From Oscillospiraceae bacterium (lineage in GTDB: Bacteria > Bacillota > Clostridia > Oscillospirales > Ruminococcaceae), in NCBI GenBank assembly GCA_015067185.1, contig SVMZ01000019.1, positions 1 to 55,387 on the forward strand: DNA of 55,387 nucleotides, in the 5' to 3' direction. The stretch's first letter is position 1. Every line of letters starts with the position of its first letter. The notes below the pieces were generated by a model. It saw only the letters and a program-made list of their open reading frames with translations. It was not told the origin of the DNA and ran no database searches. The translations under genes and the position numbers were made by a program. Below are positions 33,498 through 42,694 of this stretch, piece by piece.

Positions 33498-36101
33498 TTA
33501 TTTTGCTTCCAGCCAGTTCTTTCCGGCGTGGACATCCACCTCCAGCGGAACTGCCAGCTGTGCCGCATTCATCATTTCGGTCCGTAGAATTTCTTCTGCC
33601 AGCTCTTTTTCGGCGGGTGTTGTTTCAAGAATCAGTTCATCGTGTACCTGCAGGATCAGCTTTGTCTCCATCCCTTTTTCACGCAGTTTATCGTAGACAC
33701 GGATCATCGCCAATTTAATAATATCGGCGGCACTACCCTGAATCGGCATATTGCGGGCAACCCGCTCACCGAAGGCTCTGGTTGGTCCTTTTCCTGACAC
33801 CAGCTCCGGCAGATATCTTCGTCTGCCCATCAATGTGGTGACATATCCATCATTTTTGGCGTTGGCAACCACATCCTCCATATAGCTTTTTACGCCCTTA
33901 TAGAGCCCGAAATATCCTTTGATATAGGCATCTGCCTGTGCTACTGTAACACCGATATCCCCCGAGAGAGAATAGGCACTGATTCCATAGACAATTCCAA
34001 AGTTGACAGCCTTTGCCTGACGGCGCATCAGCGGCGTGACAAAATCCACCGGCATCCCAAAAACCTGTGATGCTGTGAGGGTGTGTATATCCACATCCTC
34101 CACAAAGGCTTTGATCATCTCCTCATCCTTAGCAATATGTGCAAGGATACGCAGCTCAATCTGAGAATAGTCCGCATCGATCAGCAGCTTGCCCTCATCC
34201 GCTACAAAAAATTCACGCAGATGCTCGCCTTCCTTGGTGCGGACAGGAATATTCTGCAGATTGGGCTCTACCGAACTGATTCTGCCTGTTCGGGTCTCTG
34301 TCTGAATGAAGCTGGTGCGGATTCTGCCGTCGCTATCCACGGCCTTCAACAGCCCCTCTACATAGGTAGAGTTGAGTTTAGAAAGCTTACGGAATCGAAG
34401 GATATCATCAATGATCGGATGATGTCCCCGCAGGGATTCCAGCACCTCGGCATCGGTGGAAAATCCACTCTTGGTCTTTTTCTTGGCGGGCAGGCCAAGC
34501 TTTACAAACAGCACTTCCCCCAGCTGTTTCGGCGAATTGATATTAAATTCATAGCCAGCATGCTCAAAAATTCTGCGCTGAATTTCAGCAATTTCTGCAG
34601 TAAACTCTTCTCCGCAGCCGCGAAGCCCTTCGGAATCCAACCGAAAACCAATCAGTTCCATAGAGGCCAGAACTCTGGCCAGCGGCAGTTCAATCTCATC
34701 CAACAGGCCCCGCTGTCCGTTTTTCTCAATCTCCTGTGTCAGCGCATCACAAACAGGGGTAAACACCGTACAATCTGCCAGAAAACGCTCCGATATATCC
34801 GGCTGACCATCAAATTCTACCACCTGTGCTTCAAAATCATACTGTGCGGCAATTTTTGCAATCTCATAGGAGGAGGAATTGGGTGCCAGGAGATACCCTG
34901 CCAGCGCAAGATCAAAATCCACTTTGGGTTCCCATCCCTGCTCCAGCGCATACCGCCAAAGCTGTTTGGAATCGGGAACTCTCAGCTTGATTCCGCTCAG
35001 CACCGCCTTCATCAGGTCGGCAAAAAATTCATCTTCACGATAGGCAATGATCCCTGTTTTTTCTGCCGCATTTTTTGTGATTTCCAGAAAAACAACAGTC
35101 GGTTCATCGCCGTCCCACTCAAAAACAACATCTGCACTTTCTGCAGCGACAATTCGTTCTGTATCCCCGGCTTCTGCCCTTCTCACAATCATTTTTGCCG
35201 CATTTTTTTCATCTGCAGCTACAGGCATCTCCGTCTGGTCAACACCCATCCGCTCTGCCAGCTTAAACAGCTCCAGCCGTGCCAACTCATGATAAAGTCC
35301 GGCGGTGTCTCCCTCTTCTTTACGGTAACAGTCGATATCGGTGCATATAGGAGCCTCTCTCGATATCTTTGCCAGCTTTTGGCTCATATACGCCATCTCT
35401 CTGCCGGCTTCCAGCTTTGCTCTGGCACCCGGTTTAATCTCCGGAGACGCCAAATTCTCATAAACACCGTCCACACTGCCAAACTTTGCAATCAGTTGCA
35501 ACGCCGTTTTCTCTCCGATTCCCGCAACACCGGGAATATTGTCGGAGCTGTCTCCCATCAACGCTTTCACATCCACCAGCTGAGCCGGCATAATGCCGTA
35601 TTTCTCCATAAAAGCTGCTGTATCAAACAAATCACCCTTGACTGTTCCTTTGATATTCGCCATCTGCACAGAAACGTGTTCGCTGATCAGCTGCAGACTG
35701 TCCCGGTCACCGGTGGCAATAATACAGGTATCTCCCCGGGCATCACAGGCATCGGCGAGGGTTCCCAGCAGATCATCCGCCTCAAACCCCTCACAATCCA
35801 CCACTTTGTAGCCCATCTTTTCGATCATTCCGCGTACGATCGGCAGCTGCATGGCAAGTTCCGGCGGCATTCCCTTTCTCTGTGCCTTATAACCATCAAA
35901 CATGTTGTGGCGAAAGGTGGGCGAAGGCAGATCGAACGCAAAAGCCACCGCATCGGGAGAATGTTCCTCTATCAGTTTCAATGTAATGTTAAAAAAGCCA
36001 AACACCGCATTGGTGTGTGTGCCGTCTCTTGCTGTAAGCGGCGGCACACCGTAAAAAGCACGGTTGATTATGCTGTTGGAATCAATTGCAAGCAGCTTCA
36101 T
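33498..36101 (-). CDS. polA: DNA polymerase I
   Basis: 867 residues. The N-terminal 5'-nuclease domain begins MKLLAIDSNSIINRAFYG and has YKVVDCEGFEADDLLGTLA and ALMGDSSDNIPGVAGIGEKTA. The polymerase domain has motif A DADYSQIELR (642-651), motif B RRQAKAVNFGIVYG (about 693-706) and motif C VHDE (819-822). In the middle domain the usual DxE proofreading motif reads VVFLEITKN, without the aspartate-glutamate pair, so 3'-5' exonuclease activity is probably absent, as in several Bacillota enzymes. GGAG lies 7 nt before the ATG. It follows the ECF anti-sigma gene by only 16 nt. Confidence 0.96.
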   Translation of the reverse strand: MKLLAIDSNSIINRAFYGVPPLTARDGTHTNAVFGFFNITLKLIEEHSPDAVAFAFDLPSPTFRHNMFDGYKAQRKGMPPELAMQLPIVRGMIEKMGYKVVDCEGFEADDLLGTLADACDARGDTCIIATGDRDSLQLISEHVSVQMANIKGTVKGDLFDTAAFMEKYGIMPAQLVDVKALMGDSSDNIPGVAGIGEKTALQLIAKFGSVDGVYENLASPEIKPGARAKLEAGREMAYMSQKLAKISREAPICTDIDCYRKEEGDTAGLYHELARLELFKLAERMGVDQTEMPVAADEKNAAKMIVRRAEAGDTERIVAAESADVVFEWDGDEPTVVFLEITKNAAEKTGIIAYREDEFFADLMKAVLSGIKLRVPDSKQLWRYALEQGWEPKVDFDLALAGYLLAPNSSSYEIAKIAAQYDFEAQVVEFDGQPDISERFLADCTVFTPVCDALTQEIEKNGQRGLLDEIELPLARVLASMELIGFRLDSEGLRGCGEEFTAEIAEIQRRIFEHAGYEFNINSPKQLGEVLFVKLGLPAKKKTKSGFSTDAEVLESLRGHHPIIDDILRFRKLSKLNSTYVEGLLKAVDSDGRIRTSFIQTETRTGRISSVEPNLQNIPVRTKEGEHLREFFVADEGKLLIDADYSQIELRILAHIAKDEEMIKAFVEDVDIHTLTASQVFGMPVDFVTPLMRRQAKAVNFGIVYGISAYSLSGDIGVTVAQADAYIKGYFGLYKGVKSYMEDVVANAKNDGYVTTLMGRRRYLPELVSGKGPTRAFGERVARNMPIQGSAADIIKLAMIRVYDKLREKGMETKLILQVHDELILETTPAEKELAEEILRTEMMNAAQLAVPLEVDVHAGKNWLEAK

Positions 36102-36117
36102 GTCTATCTCCACTCTG

Positions 36118-37410
36118 TTACTTAAATTTTTCAATCAGGTAGTTTACAGCTACCAGAGGATCTGCCGTACCCAAATAGGCATATGCACGCATCTCCTCAT
36201 CTCCAATCTGGAACATGATCAGATAATCCATTGACGCCATGGTACCGGTAATATAGATATTGGAGGGGGCAATTCTGTAATAGGTATCACCGCAGAGCAC
36301 CATGGGAACGTAGTCCATCCCCTCAATCTCCATCGTCGTCATATTCATTTCGCCAACCGCAAAACGGTTGACTACAACATAAATTCCGCTGGAATCGGTG
36401 AGAACAGTAAACAAATCCCCTTCACTGGCATAGCGTTCCACTTTGGAGGGAAGATATCCATCCGATATATTAAACACATTGATGACGGCTGCATCAAAAG
36501 CGCTTATCGCCTCTTCCTCAACTTCTCTGCTTACTTCGCTGATGATGATCAATATCTCATCGCGCAGAAGAAGCTGCTTAATTTTCTCTCCTGCATCCAA
36601 GCGAATGACCGACATCAATTCACCGGTTGCTGCATCATCAATACCAACCAACGCCCCCATCTCTTCGGATGAGACGGCGTACACTCTTTTGCTTCCGGAT
36701 GTAATGACGTTGGTTTTGTTTCCCGAAAGGATAATCTCCTTGACTGTGCTGTACTCCGCATCTGTCTGTAAAATAAATTCCACATTCATTTGTGAAACAA
36801 CACTGCCAATAATTCCGCTGTCATTGTCGGATTCCGTTTTGCCCGACACCGGTGTTATGATATGAGCAAAATCTTTTGCCGCTCCTTCAACAACACGGAG
36901 CAATTCACTATAACTTCCTGCGGCATAAACATTGTCCTGCGCATTGCCATTCATACCATTTTCAGCATCTTCTTCAACAGCGGGAGTATCTTCGGTTTCC
37001 TCTCCCTTCCATTCCGTTTCCGGCTCTCCTTCCTCCTCTTTCGCATCATCCATAATAACTGTAGATGAGGAATACGTCATTTCCTGATCCATCGCCATGT
37101 CATTCGAATCAGTTTCTTTAAAACTGATTCCCGATGCAGCGGCTGCAACACCGATAATCAGCACCACCGCAGCAGCAGAAGCAGCCATGACCACCGTTCT
37201 CACCGAAAAACTCTTTTTCTTTTCTTTTGCACGTTTTAAAAGGTATTCCGAAGAGAGATGCTCGGATTCCGGAATTGCCCTATCCAGTTTCTCCAGTTTG
37301 CTGTGGACAAAGCTCATATCCTGCTCGGACTGCATCATATCGTTTAAAGACACTCCGATATCTGCTTTTGCACGGATTCTGTTTTCAGATATTTTTTTAT
37401 TTTCAAACAT
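36118..37410 (-). CDS. Membrane-anchored anti-sigma-like protein with beta-propeller-like ectodomain
   Basis: 430 residues. A cytoplasmic head (1-70) precedes one transmembrane helix (about 71-95, VVMAASAAAVVLIIGVAAAA), an acidic linker (about 100-155) and an extracellular domain of repeated beta strands (about 165-430). It starts 8 nt after the ECF sigma gene, with GAGAGGTGA upstream. The topology and position are those of an anti-sigma factor that holds the sigma at the membrane until the outer domain senses a signal. I do not see a canonical ZAS zinc motif. The outer domain may be of the PF09826 beta-propeller type, but that is uncertain. Confidence 0.78.
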   Translation of the reverse strand: MFENKKISENRIRAKADIGVSLNDMMQSEQDMSFVHSKLEKLDRAIPESEHLSSEYLLKRAKEKKKSFSVRTVVMAASAAAVVLIIGVAAAASGISFKETDSNDMAMDQEMTYSSSTVIMDDAKEEEGEPETEWKGEETEDTPAVEEDAENGMNGNAQDNVYAAGSYSELLRVVEGAAKDFAHIITPVSGKTESDNDSGIIGSVVSQMNVEFILQTDAEYSTVKEIILSGNKTNVITSGSKRVYAVSSEEMGALVGIDDAATGELMSVIRLDAGEKIKQLLLRDEILIIISEVSREVEEEAISAFDAAVINVFNISDGYLPSKVERYASEGDLFTVLTDSSGIYVVVNRFAVGEMNMTTMEIEGMDYVPMVLCGDTYYRIAPSNIYITGTMASMDYLIMFQIGDEEMRAYAYLGTADPLVAVNYLIEKFK

Positions 37411-37417
37411 GATACAG

Positions 37418-37945
37418 TCACCTCTCTTCCAACATTTTTCTAAGTTTTGCGTATGTGCGGCAGAGTTTGGAACTGATAGTTCCGTGTGGTCTGCCGAGTA
37501 TTTTTGCTATCTCAAGCGTAGTATATCCATGCATGGCAGACAGCACCACAATCATACGCTCTTCCGGCGTCAGCACAGATAAGGCCATCGCAATTTCTGT
37601 CCGCTCCGCTATCTCCTTATCGGATTCCTTTTCATCCGCCAGCATGATAAAATCATCTATATCATAATTCCCACGGAATTTTATGTATTCCGCAATTTTC
37701 TTTTTGCAGCGGATACTGAGAATCCTGAATATCCAGCTTTTGAAAGCCTGCGGATCTTTCAGCTTTTTAATTCCTTTGTAAGCTTCAAAAAAAGTTTCTG
37801 AGACAACATCTTCTGCATCGTGGGCATTTCCCAGCGTATACAATGCGTATTTATACAGTTCGTGCTGAACAAGGTCATAGAGTTCCGAAAACGCCATATC
37901 GTTTCCGTGCCTTGCTTCATCAACCAAAGCAAGCTTGATTTGCAT
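37418..37945 (-). CDS. ECF-type RNA polymerase sigma factor
   Basis: About 175 residues with only the two ECF sigma domains. Region 2 contains FSELYDLVQHELYKYALYTL, NAHDAEDVVSETFFEAYKGI and FKSWIFRILSIRCKKK; region 4 contains LTPEERMIVVLSAMHGYTTLEIAKILGRPHGTISSKLCRTYAKL. It directs RNA polymerase to a small stress or envelope regulon. Start at 37945 follows AGGTGG; an upstream in-frame start at 37969 would overlap the promoter palindrome. It heads an operon with its anti-sigma partner and, unusually, polA. Confidence 0.93.
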   Translation of the reverse strand: MQIKLALVDEARHGNDMAFSELYDLVQHELYKYALYTLGNAHDAEDVVSETFFEAYKGIKKLKDPQAFKSWIFRILSIRCKKKIAEYIKFRGNYDIDDFIMLADEKESDKEIAERTEIAMALSVLTPEERMIVVLSAMHGYTTLEIAKILGRPHGTISSKLCRTYAKLRKMLEER

Positions 37946-37967
37946 GATCACACCACCTATTACGATC

Positions 37968-37982
37968 ACACTATTATAGTGT
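37968..37982. promoter_or_regulatory. Palindrome with embedded TATAAT upstream of the sigma gene
   Basis: ACACTA-TTA-TAGTGT is a perfect 15-bp palindrome 23 bp upstream of the start codon. Its minus strand contains TATAAT (37973-37978), a good -10, but no -35 at 16-18 bp. It could be an operator over an activated promoter. Confidence 0.45.
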
Positions 37983-38076
37983 TCCTTTTTTTACTTTTTG
38001 TTGCAGTCAAAATTCTCAAACACAGTATTATTATATACCATTTTTCCACGTAAGCAAAGAGTTTTTTTAACACTCC

Positions 38077-38105
38077 TTGTTTTTTCACACAGGAAATGAT
38101 AGAAT
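38077..38105 (+). promoter_or_regulatory. Promoter of the Nudix gene
   Basis: TTGTTT (38077-38082), 17 nt, TAGAAT (38100-38105), 34 nt before the ATG at 38140. Confidence 0.5.
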
Positions 38106-38139
38106 AAAGCATATCATTTTTGCAACGGAGGATATCAAA

Positions 38140-38592
38140 ATGCCGCAAACCGAACTGACCAATATGGTTATGGTGTATGATGACCACGGTCGCGCTCTGG
38201 TTCAGGAACGTGTAAAAAGCTGGAGAGGAATCAGTTTTCCCGGCGGCCATGTGGAACCCCATGAAAGTTTTCTCGATTCTGCTATCAGAGAAGTAAAGGA
38301 AGAGACCGGACTTACCGTCCACAACCTGAAAAGCTGCGGTGTGATCCACTGGCTCAATACCGACACCGGAGACCGCTATCTTGTTTTTCTTTACAAAACC
38401 AACCAGTTCAGCGGTGAATTGCTGCCGGAAACCGAAGAAGGCCGCGTTTTCTGGATGGAACACGATGAATTGCTGCAGGTTCACTCCGAAAATGACTTTC
38501 ACAAATATCTTCCCATGTTTTTACAGGATGAATACAGCGAGGCCTTCGGACCCTGGAATGCCGACAACACTCCCGATATTATTTATCTGTAA
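38140..38592 (+). CDS. Nudix hydrolase (MutT-like)
   Basis: 150 residues. The Nudix box GGHVEPHESFLDSAIREVKEETGL (35-58) matches the GX5EX7REUXEEXGU consensus and binds divalent metal for pyrophosphate hydrolysis. The N-terminal MVMVYDDHGRALVQERVKSWRG and FPGGHVE resemble the 8-oxo-dGTP diphosphatase branch, but substrate cannot be assigned by eye. The ATG at 38140 follows GGAGG; an earlier in-frame Met at 38077 overlaps the promoter. It is monocistronic. Confidence 0.9.
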   Translation: MPQTELTNMVMVYDDHGRALVQERVKSWRGISFPGGHVEPHESFLDSAIREVKEETGLTVHNLKSCGVIHWLNTDTGDRYLVFLYKTNQFSGELLPETEEGRVFWMEHDELLQVHSENDFHKYLPMFLQDEYSEAFGPWNADNTPDIIYL

Positions 38593-38622
38593 AATTCGGA
38601 ATTATTCTTTCCATAAAAAAGC

Positions 38623-38660
38623 CGGGCGTAATTGATTTTTTCAAATTACGCCCGTTTTTT
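38623..38660. terminator. Bidirectional terminator
   Basis: CGGGCGTAATT (38623-38633) pairs with AATTACGCCCG (38644-38654) over 10 nt. A T6 run follows rightward and another T6 follows on the opposite strand. It separates the Nudix and DUF4091 genes. Confidence 0.92.
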
Positions 38661-38681
38661 ATTATCCTGTCATCGGAAGTA

Positions 38682-40250
38682 TTATCCAAGCATCATCAGC
38701 AAATCACGGCGAACCTCATCCAGCAGCGCAGATGAAGAATCATACTCATCAAAGCTGCGGCAAACACGGTCAATCAGAGAAAGCATCTGCTGCCTGCCGC
38801 CCTCCCGCCTGCTAAGCTGCAGAAACAGCTCTGCATCATATGCACCGCTTCGCTGCAGATGACCGCGTACGCTGTACATGGGACCCTTCTCTCCAAGATA
38901 GACAACAAAAGAATTTCCTGCCGGATAATAACCGTTTTCTATACGATAGCAGGTCTCTTTTTCCCGCTCTTCATTATGTTTGTGATAGCCCCAATGCAAA
39001 AATCCCTTGGCACCGTATTTGCAGCACATCCAAAACGGCAGACGACTCACACTCAGCGGAAGATCAATTACGCGGTTCATGGTCCATCCTGCGGGGAATC
39101 CACAGGTATACAGCCATATTTCCTCTCCCAGATCCTGCAGCGCCCGGTAGGTATCTATATATTTTTCGTATACCGCCTGCTTAACGCACCACACATCCAC
39201 CGCACCTTCGATATCGGTGGTCTCCACCGGATCATAGACTGTCACACCCGGCATACATTTTCTGCAGATCCCCGAAAGAGCGCGGTAGGCAAGACTGTTG
39301 GGAAATTGAGGTTCATCCACGAGGCACTGCATATACACCTGCTGCCAATTGTTTTTGCAGACACACTCCCATGCACGGGTGAAATAACATTTGAGCTGCC
39401 GATATCCTTCCAGAGTGGTTGTACCAACCTTTCTGTCCCAAAGCAGCAAATGCTCCGGATCGTCCCATACCTCAAAGCGCGCGACAAACCCGCCCTGAAT
39501 ATACTTAAAGCCCATGGAAAGTGCAAGATTTCCCACCTTCTCGGCAGGTGCGAAGTCAAAATCCTGCACCACGCCGTTTTCATCATAAATCGGCATACCG
39601 GAGGGCAGCATAAGATAGTCATTCCGCATATCAAGCTGATTTTCAAGGTATGCCCGCAATACATCAAAATATTCCTCCGACCAGAGTTCCACCCTATGAT
39701 CCTTTGCGATCTCATCATAATAAAGCCAGTTGATCATGTGAAAGCCGGCTTTTTTCAACGGAGGAATACAGGTATTGAATATCTGCAGCGTTACAGGCAA
39801 ATTGATGGCTTCTTCCCCCACTGTCAATGTGATCTGAAACGTATGCACGCCTACCGCTGCATCGGCTGCTACATTGATCCGCAGATAAAAAGCCAACCGC
39901 CCCTGCGAGAGCTTCCCTTTCTCCAAAGGACGGGTAATTTCATAAACATCAAAGGGGGCTTTTCGGGTGACAAAATCTTTTACGCTGTCATAATCTTTCG
40001 TGGTAAAAACGGTGCGCGCGCTGTTTTCACCGACATGCGCCTCTGTCAATTGGTATACAATTGCTTCACATCCGTCAGGCATTCCCTCTGCCGCAACGGT
40101 AATCTTTGCTTCCTCATTCAAAAAGCAATCTGTAAGTACCTGAAAACACACATCCGCTCCACGGGCAGAATACAGTTCAGCTTTGTTTTCCTCCGTTATT
40201 GACGTATCGGGATAAATCCACTCATTATCCGAAAAAATTTGATATTTCAT
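38682..40250 (-). CDS. DUF4091 / GH123-like protein
   Basis: 522 residues. An N-terminal beta-sandwich (about 1-155) is followed by a TIM-barrel-like region with HMINWLYYDEIAKDHRVELWSEEYFDVLRAYLENQ, the acidic pair in MQCLVDEPQFPNS (likely catalytic), and LPFWMCCKYGAKGFLHWGYHKHN near the end. This architecture fits DUF4091 proteins related to GH123 beta-N-acetylgalactosaminidases. No signal peptide is seen, so it would act on imported glycans. AGGGAAAAG precedes the ATG at 40250. It stands alone between terminators. The substrate is not established. Confidence 0.82.
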   Translation of the reverse strand: MKYQIFSDNEWIYPDTSITEENKAELYSARGADVCFQVLTDCFLNEEAKITVAAEGMPDGCEAIVYQLTEAHVGENSARTVFTTKDYDSVKDFVTRKAPFDVYEITRPLEKGKLSQGRLAFYLRINVAADAAVGVHTFQITLTVGEEAINLPVTLQIFNTCIPPLKKAGFHMINWLYYDEIAKDHRVELWSEEYFDVLRAYLENQLDMRNDYLMLPSGMPIYDENGVVQDFDFAPAEKVGNLALSMGFKYIQGGFVARFEVWDDPEHLLLWDRKVGTTTLEGYRQLKCYFTRAWECVCKNNWQQVYMQCLVDEPQFPNSLAYRALSGICRKCMPGVTVYDPVETTDIEGAVDVWCVKQAVYEKYIDTYRALQDLGEEIWLYTCGFPAGWTMNRVIDLPLSVSRLPFWMCCKYGAKGFLHWGYHKHNEEREKETCYRIENGYYPAGNSFVVYLGEKGPMYSVRGHLQRSGAYDAELFLQLSRREGGRQQMLSLIDRVCRSFDEYDSSSALLDEVRRDLLMMLG

Positions 40251-40345
40251 ATTTCTTTTCCCTCTTTTCTGCTTACTTTTTCCGCGTTGCTTCTCTTTAA
40301 ATCTGCTGCAATCTTAAATCAACCTCTGGATTTCTCAGATATAAC

Positions 40346-40376
40346 AAAACTCTGCACAAAGAAAGTACAGAGTTTT
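40346..40376. terminator. Terminator after mgsA
   Basis: AAAACTCTG (40346-40354) pairs with CAGAGTTTT (40368-40376) over 13 nt; the leftward transcript ends TTTTGTTATA. It lies 15 nt past the mgsA stop. Confidence 0.75.
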
Positions 40377-40390
40377 TACCAGGTTATATT

Positions 40391-40867
40391 TTATTCTTCG
40401 CCAAACCCCTTGACTCTGTCAATGACATATTTTTTAAAATCGGGCAATTGATGACGATACTCTCCCTGCATATAGGTTGATGTGAGAATAAAATCTGCGG
40501 TAGCTCTGTTGTTAGCGATGGGAATATCGTAAACCTGAGCAATACGCAGCAGTGCCTTGACATCGGGATCATGGGGCTGTGCTGTCAGCGGGTCGGAAAA
40601 AAAGATGACAATATCGATTTTCCCGTCCACAATGCGCGCACCGATCTGCTGGTCACCGCCAAGAGGACCGCTGTTGTAACCGCGAATGGGCAGCTCTGTA
40701 CGGTCGGCAATCATTCTTGCCGTTGTACCTGTACCATACAAAAAATGTTTTTTCAGAATTTCTTCGTTTTCCTTACACCACGCCAACATATCTTCTTTCT
40801 TATTATCATGAGCGATAAGGGCAATGTGCTTCTGCTTGCCGATAATAACTTCTCTTTCGTATTCCAT
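40391..40867 (-). CDS. mgsA: Methylglyoxal synthase
   Basis: 158 residues. It converts dihydroxyacetone phosphate to methylglyoxal plus phosphate, a bypass that relieves sugar-phosphate stress. IALIAHDNKK (H20), LYGTGTTARMI (phosphate site), RGYNSGPLGGDQQIG with catalytic D72, and SDPLTAQPHDPDVKALLRIA with H99 and nearby Asp are all conserved. It is close to the usual length. It is monocistronic. The neighbouring organophosphate operon makes a phosphate-sugar context sensible. Confidence 0.96.
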   Translation of the reverse strand: MEYEREVIIGKQKHIALIAHDNKKEDMLAWCKENEEILKKHFLYGTGTTARMIADRTELPIRGYNSGPLGGDQQIGARIVDGKIDIVIFFSDPLTAQPHDPDVKALLRIAQVYDIPIANNRATADFILTSTYMQGEYRHQLPDFKKYVIDRVKGFGEE

Positions 40868-41054
40868 TGATTCTACACTTCCTTTTCTGATCCTGCTACA
40901 TCCGGATCTGTTTTTTCTTTAATCTTTTCTTCCTTATAAATATAACATATCCCTGTTTTTATGTCAATCCATCCACCTGACCTTATCATAATTTTTCTCT
41001 CTGCCTCCTTTTCTCTGTCCATATTTTTTAAATCTCTAAAATTTGTTTTTCATA

Positions 41055-41083
41055 TTGACAACTGTCTGCTTTTGCGTTATCAT
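41055..41083 (+). promoter_or_regulatory. Promoter of the deoR-phosphodiesterase-MFS operon
   Basis: TTGACA (41055-41060), 17 nt, TATCAT (41078-41083). The -35 is perfect and the -10 matches 5 of 6, 36 nt upstream of the likely start codon. Confidence 0.8.
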
Positions 41084-41119
41084 GTGTAAAGAATTGCATT
41101 TATGTGGAGGTGTGTGGAT

Positions 41120-41896
41120 TTGTTTGCAAATGAGAGACAAAACAAAATAGCCGACCTGCTTCAGCAACAGGGGGCCATTACCACCGCGGAACTGGCAGAA
41201 ATTCTTGCTGTCTCTGTTGAGACGGTGCGCCGCGATCTTCTCGTTATGGAGAAAAATGACCTGCTTCGGCGTGTTCACGGCGGTGCCGTATTGCCGGAAA
41301 CCATGATTCACTTTCAAAATCTTTCCCAACGCACCGAAAAAAACAGCGACAAAAAACAGGAACTTACCCAAACAGCCCTGCAGTTGGTTTCTGAAAATGA
41401 TGTCATCGGTCTGGATTCCGGAAGCACCTCTGTCCTCTTTGCCGAAGCGCTGTCTCAAAAATTCAATTCTCTCACCGTGGTCACCTACTCTCTGGATGTT
41501 TTTCACATTCTCTCCAACTGCAAAAATTTCAAGGTCATTCTTTGTGCAGGTCATTTTCTCCAGAAAGAAAATGCTTTTCACGGGTTCCTCGCACTGGAGA
41601 CTCTCCAGAAGCTGCATATGGAGAAGGTTTTCCTCTGCCCCACAGCCATCTCTCTTCGATATGGCCTCTGTGACTATGTGGACGAACTCTATCCACTGCA
41701 AAAACAGCTGATCCGTTGCGGCAGCGAGGTATACGTTCTGGCAGACAGCAGTAAATTCGAAAAGCGTACACTGATCAAACTGGATGATATGAACCCGCGT
41801 TACACCTATCTGACCGATCCCACCCTTCCCGCTGAATTGAAAAAACTTTACGCCGAAAATGGGCTCCGGGTCATCACCCGTCCCGATGATATTTAA
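41120..41896 (+). CDS. DeoR/GlpR-family transcriptional regulator
   Basis: About 258 residues. The N-terminal DeoR winged helix is FANERQNKIADLLQQQGAI, then TTAELAEILAVSVETVRRDLLVMEKNDLLRRVHGGAVL; the rest is a DeoR sensor domain that binds sugar phosphates (GLDSGSTSVLFAEAL). A TTG at 41120 is the likely start: it gives the usual MFAxER opening and lies 10 nt after GGAGG. GTG at 41114 and ATG at 41102 are alternatives, the latter overlapping the ribosome site. It leads the operon with a phosphodiesterase and an MFS permease. Confidence 0.9.
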   Translation: MFANERQNKIADLLQQQGAITTAELAEILAVSVETVRRDLLVMEKNDLLRRVHGGAVLPETMIHFQNLSQRTEKNSDKKQELTQTALQLVSENDVIGLDSGSTSVLFAEALSQKFNSLTVVTYSLDVFHILSNCKNFKVILCAGHFLQKENAFHGFLALETLQKLHMEKVFLCPTAISLRYGLCDYVDELYPLQKQLIRCGSEVYVLADSSKFEKRTLIKLDDMNPRYTYLTDPTLPAELKKLYAENGLRVITRPDDI

Positions 41897-41920
41897 AAAT
41901 CTTCCAAAAGGAGTTTTATC

Positions 41921-42694
41921 ATGAAAGTTATACTGATCTCTGTCGACGGCATGAGACCGGACTGCCTGAAAAAAGTGCCGCAATCCAAATCCATGTTCCA
42001 ACGTGCCAGCTATTCTTTAACTGCCCGTACCGTGGAACCTTCTGTCACACTGCCTTGTCATATGTCCATGTTCCACAGTGTGGATCCTGCCCGCCATGGC
42101 ATTACCACCAACCTTTACATGCCGCAGGTACGCCCCATCAACGGACTTTTTGAACAGCTTCGCCTGGCCGGAAAATCCTGCGCCTTCTTCTATGGTTGGG
42201 AACAGCTGCGTGATATCGGCCGTCCCTCCAGCCTTGCCTATGCCTCCTTCCATTCCGAGCACCGCGAAGGCTTTGACCAGACCAATAAAAGCCTCACCGC
42301 TGATTTTATGCGCTACTATCCCAAATATCTCCCCGACTTCACCTTCCTTTATTATCCTGTATTGGACGATGTGGCCCACACCTACGGCTGGATGACCCCT
42401 GAATACTTCCAGACAGCCAGAGACTCCTGGAAAGAGATTAACAAGGTTCTCGCCAAAATGGATGCTGTGGGTGAAGAATACTGTGCCATTATCACCTCTG
42501 ACCATGGCGGACATGACCGCACCCACGGAACACTGATGGATGAAGACATGACGATCCCCATCTTCCTGCTGGGCAAACCCTTTACTCCCGGTGCTGTTCT
42601 GGAAAATGTCAGCATCAAAGATATCGCTCCCACCGTTGTCAAACTGCTTGGTGCCGCACCCGCACCGGAATGGGAGGGTAAGAGTCTGATATGA
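41921..42694 (+). CDS. Alkaline phosphatase-superfamily phosphodiesterase/nucleotide pyrophosphatase
   Basis: 257 residues of the type I phosphodiesterase/nucleotide pyrophosphatase (PF01663-like) group. ILISVDGMRPDC supplies the first metal Asp; TVEPSVTLPCHMSMFH has the nucleophile Thr; PVLDDVAHTYG and TSDHGGHDRTHG supply the remaining Asp and His metal ligands. It has no signal peptide, so it should act on phosphodiesters or phosphomonoesters already in the cytosol. AAAAGGAG lies upstream. Its stop overlaps the start of the MFS gene (ATGA), implying coupled production of an importer and a cleaving enzyme. Confidence 0.87.
   Translation: MKVILISVDGMRPDCLKKVPQSKSMFQRASYSLTARTVEPSVTLPCHMSMFHSVDPARHGITTNLYMPQVRPINGLFEQLRLAGKSCAFFYGWEQLRDIGRPSSLAYASFHSEHREGFDQTNKSLTADFMRYYPKYLPDFTFLYYPVLDDVAHTYGWMTPEYFQTARDSWKEINKVLAKMDAVGEEYCAIITSDHGGHDRTHGTLMDEDMTIPIFLLGKPFTPGAVLENVSIKDIAPTVVKLLGAAPAPEWEGKSLI

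Noticed and set aside
34083..36125. 680-codon plus-strand ORF opposite polA
   Set aside because: Long open antisense frames arise here from GC-skewed codon use; the translation is low-complexity Cys/His/Arg-rich and polA motifs prove the minus strand.
37959..37985. ECF-type self-promoter GGAAC-16 nt-CGTAAT upstream of the sigma gene
   Set aside because: The match is attractive, but the -10-like element ends only 13 nt before the ATG, so the transcript would start at or inside the ribosome site. Not accepted without start-site mapping.
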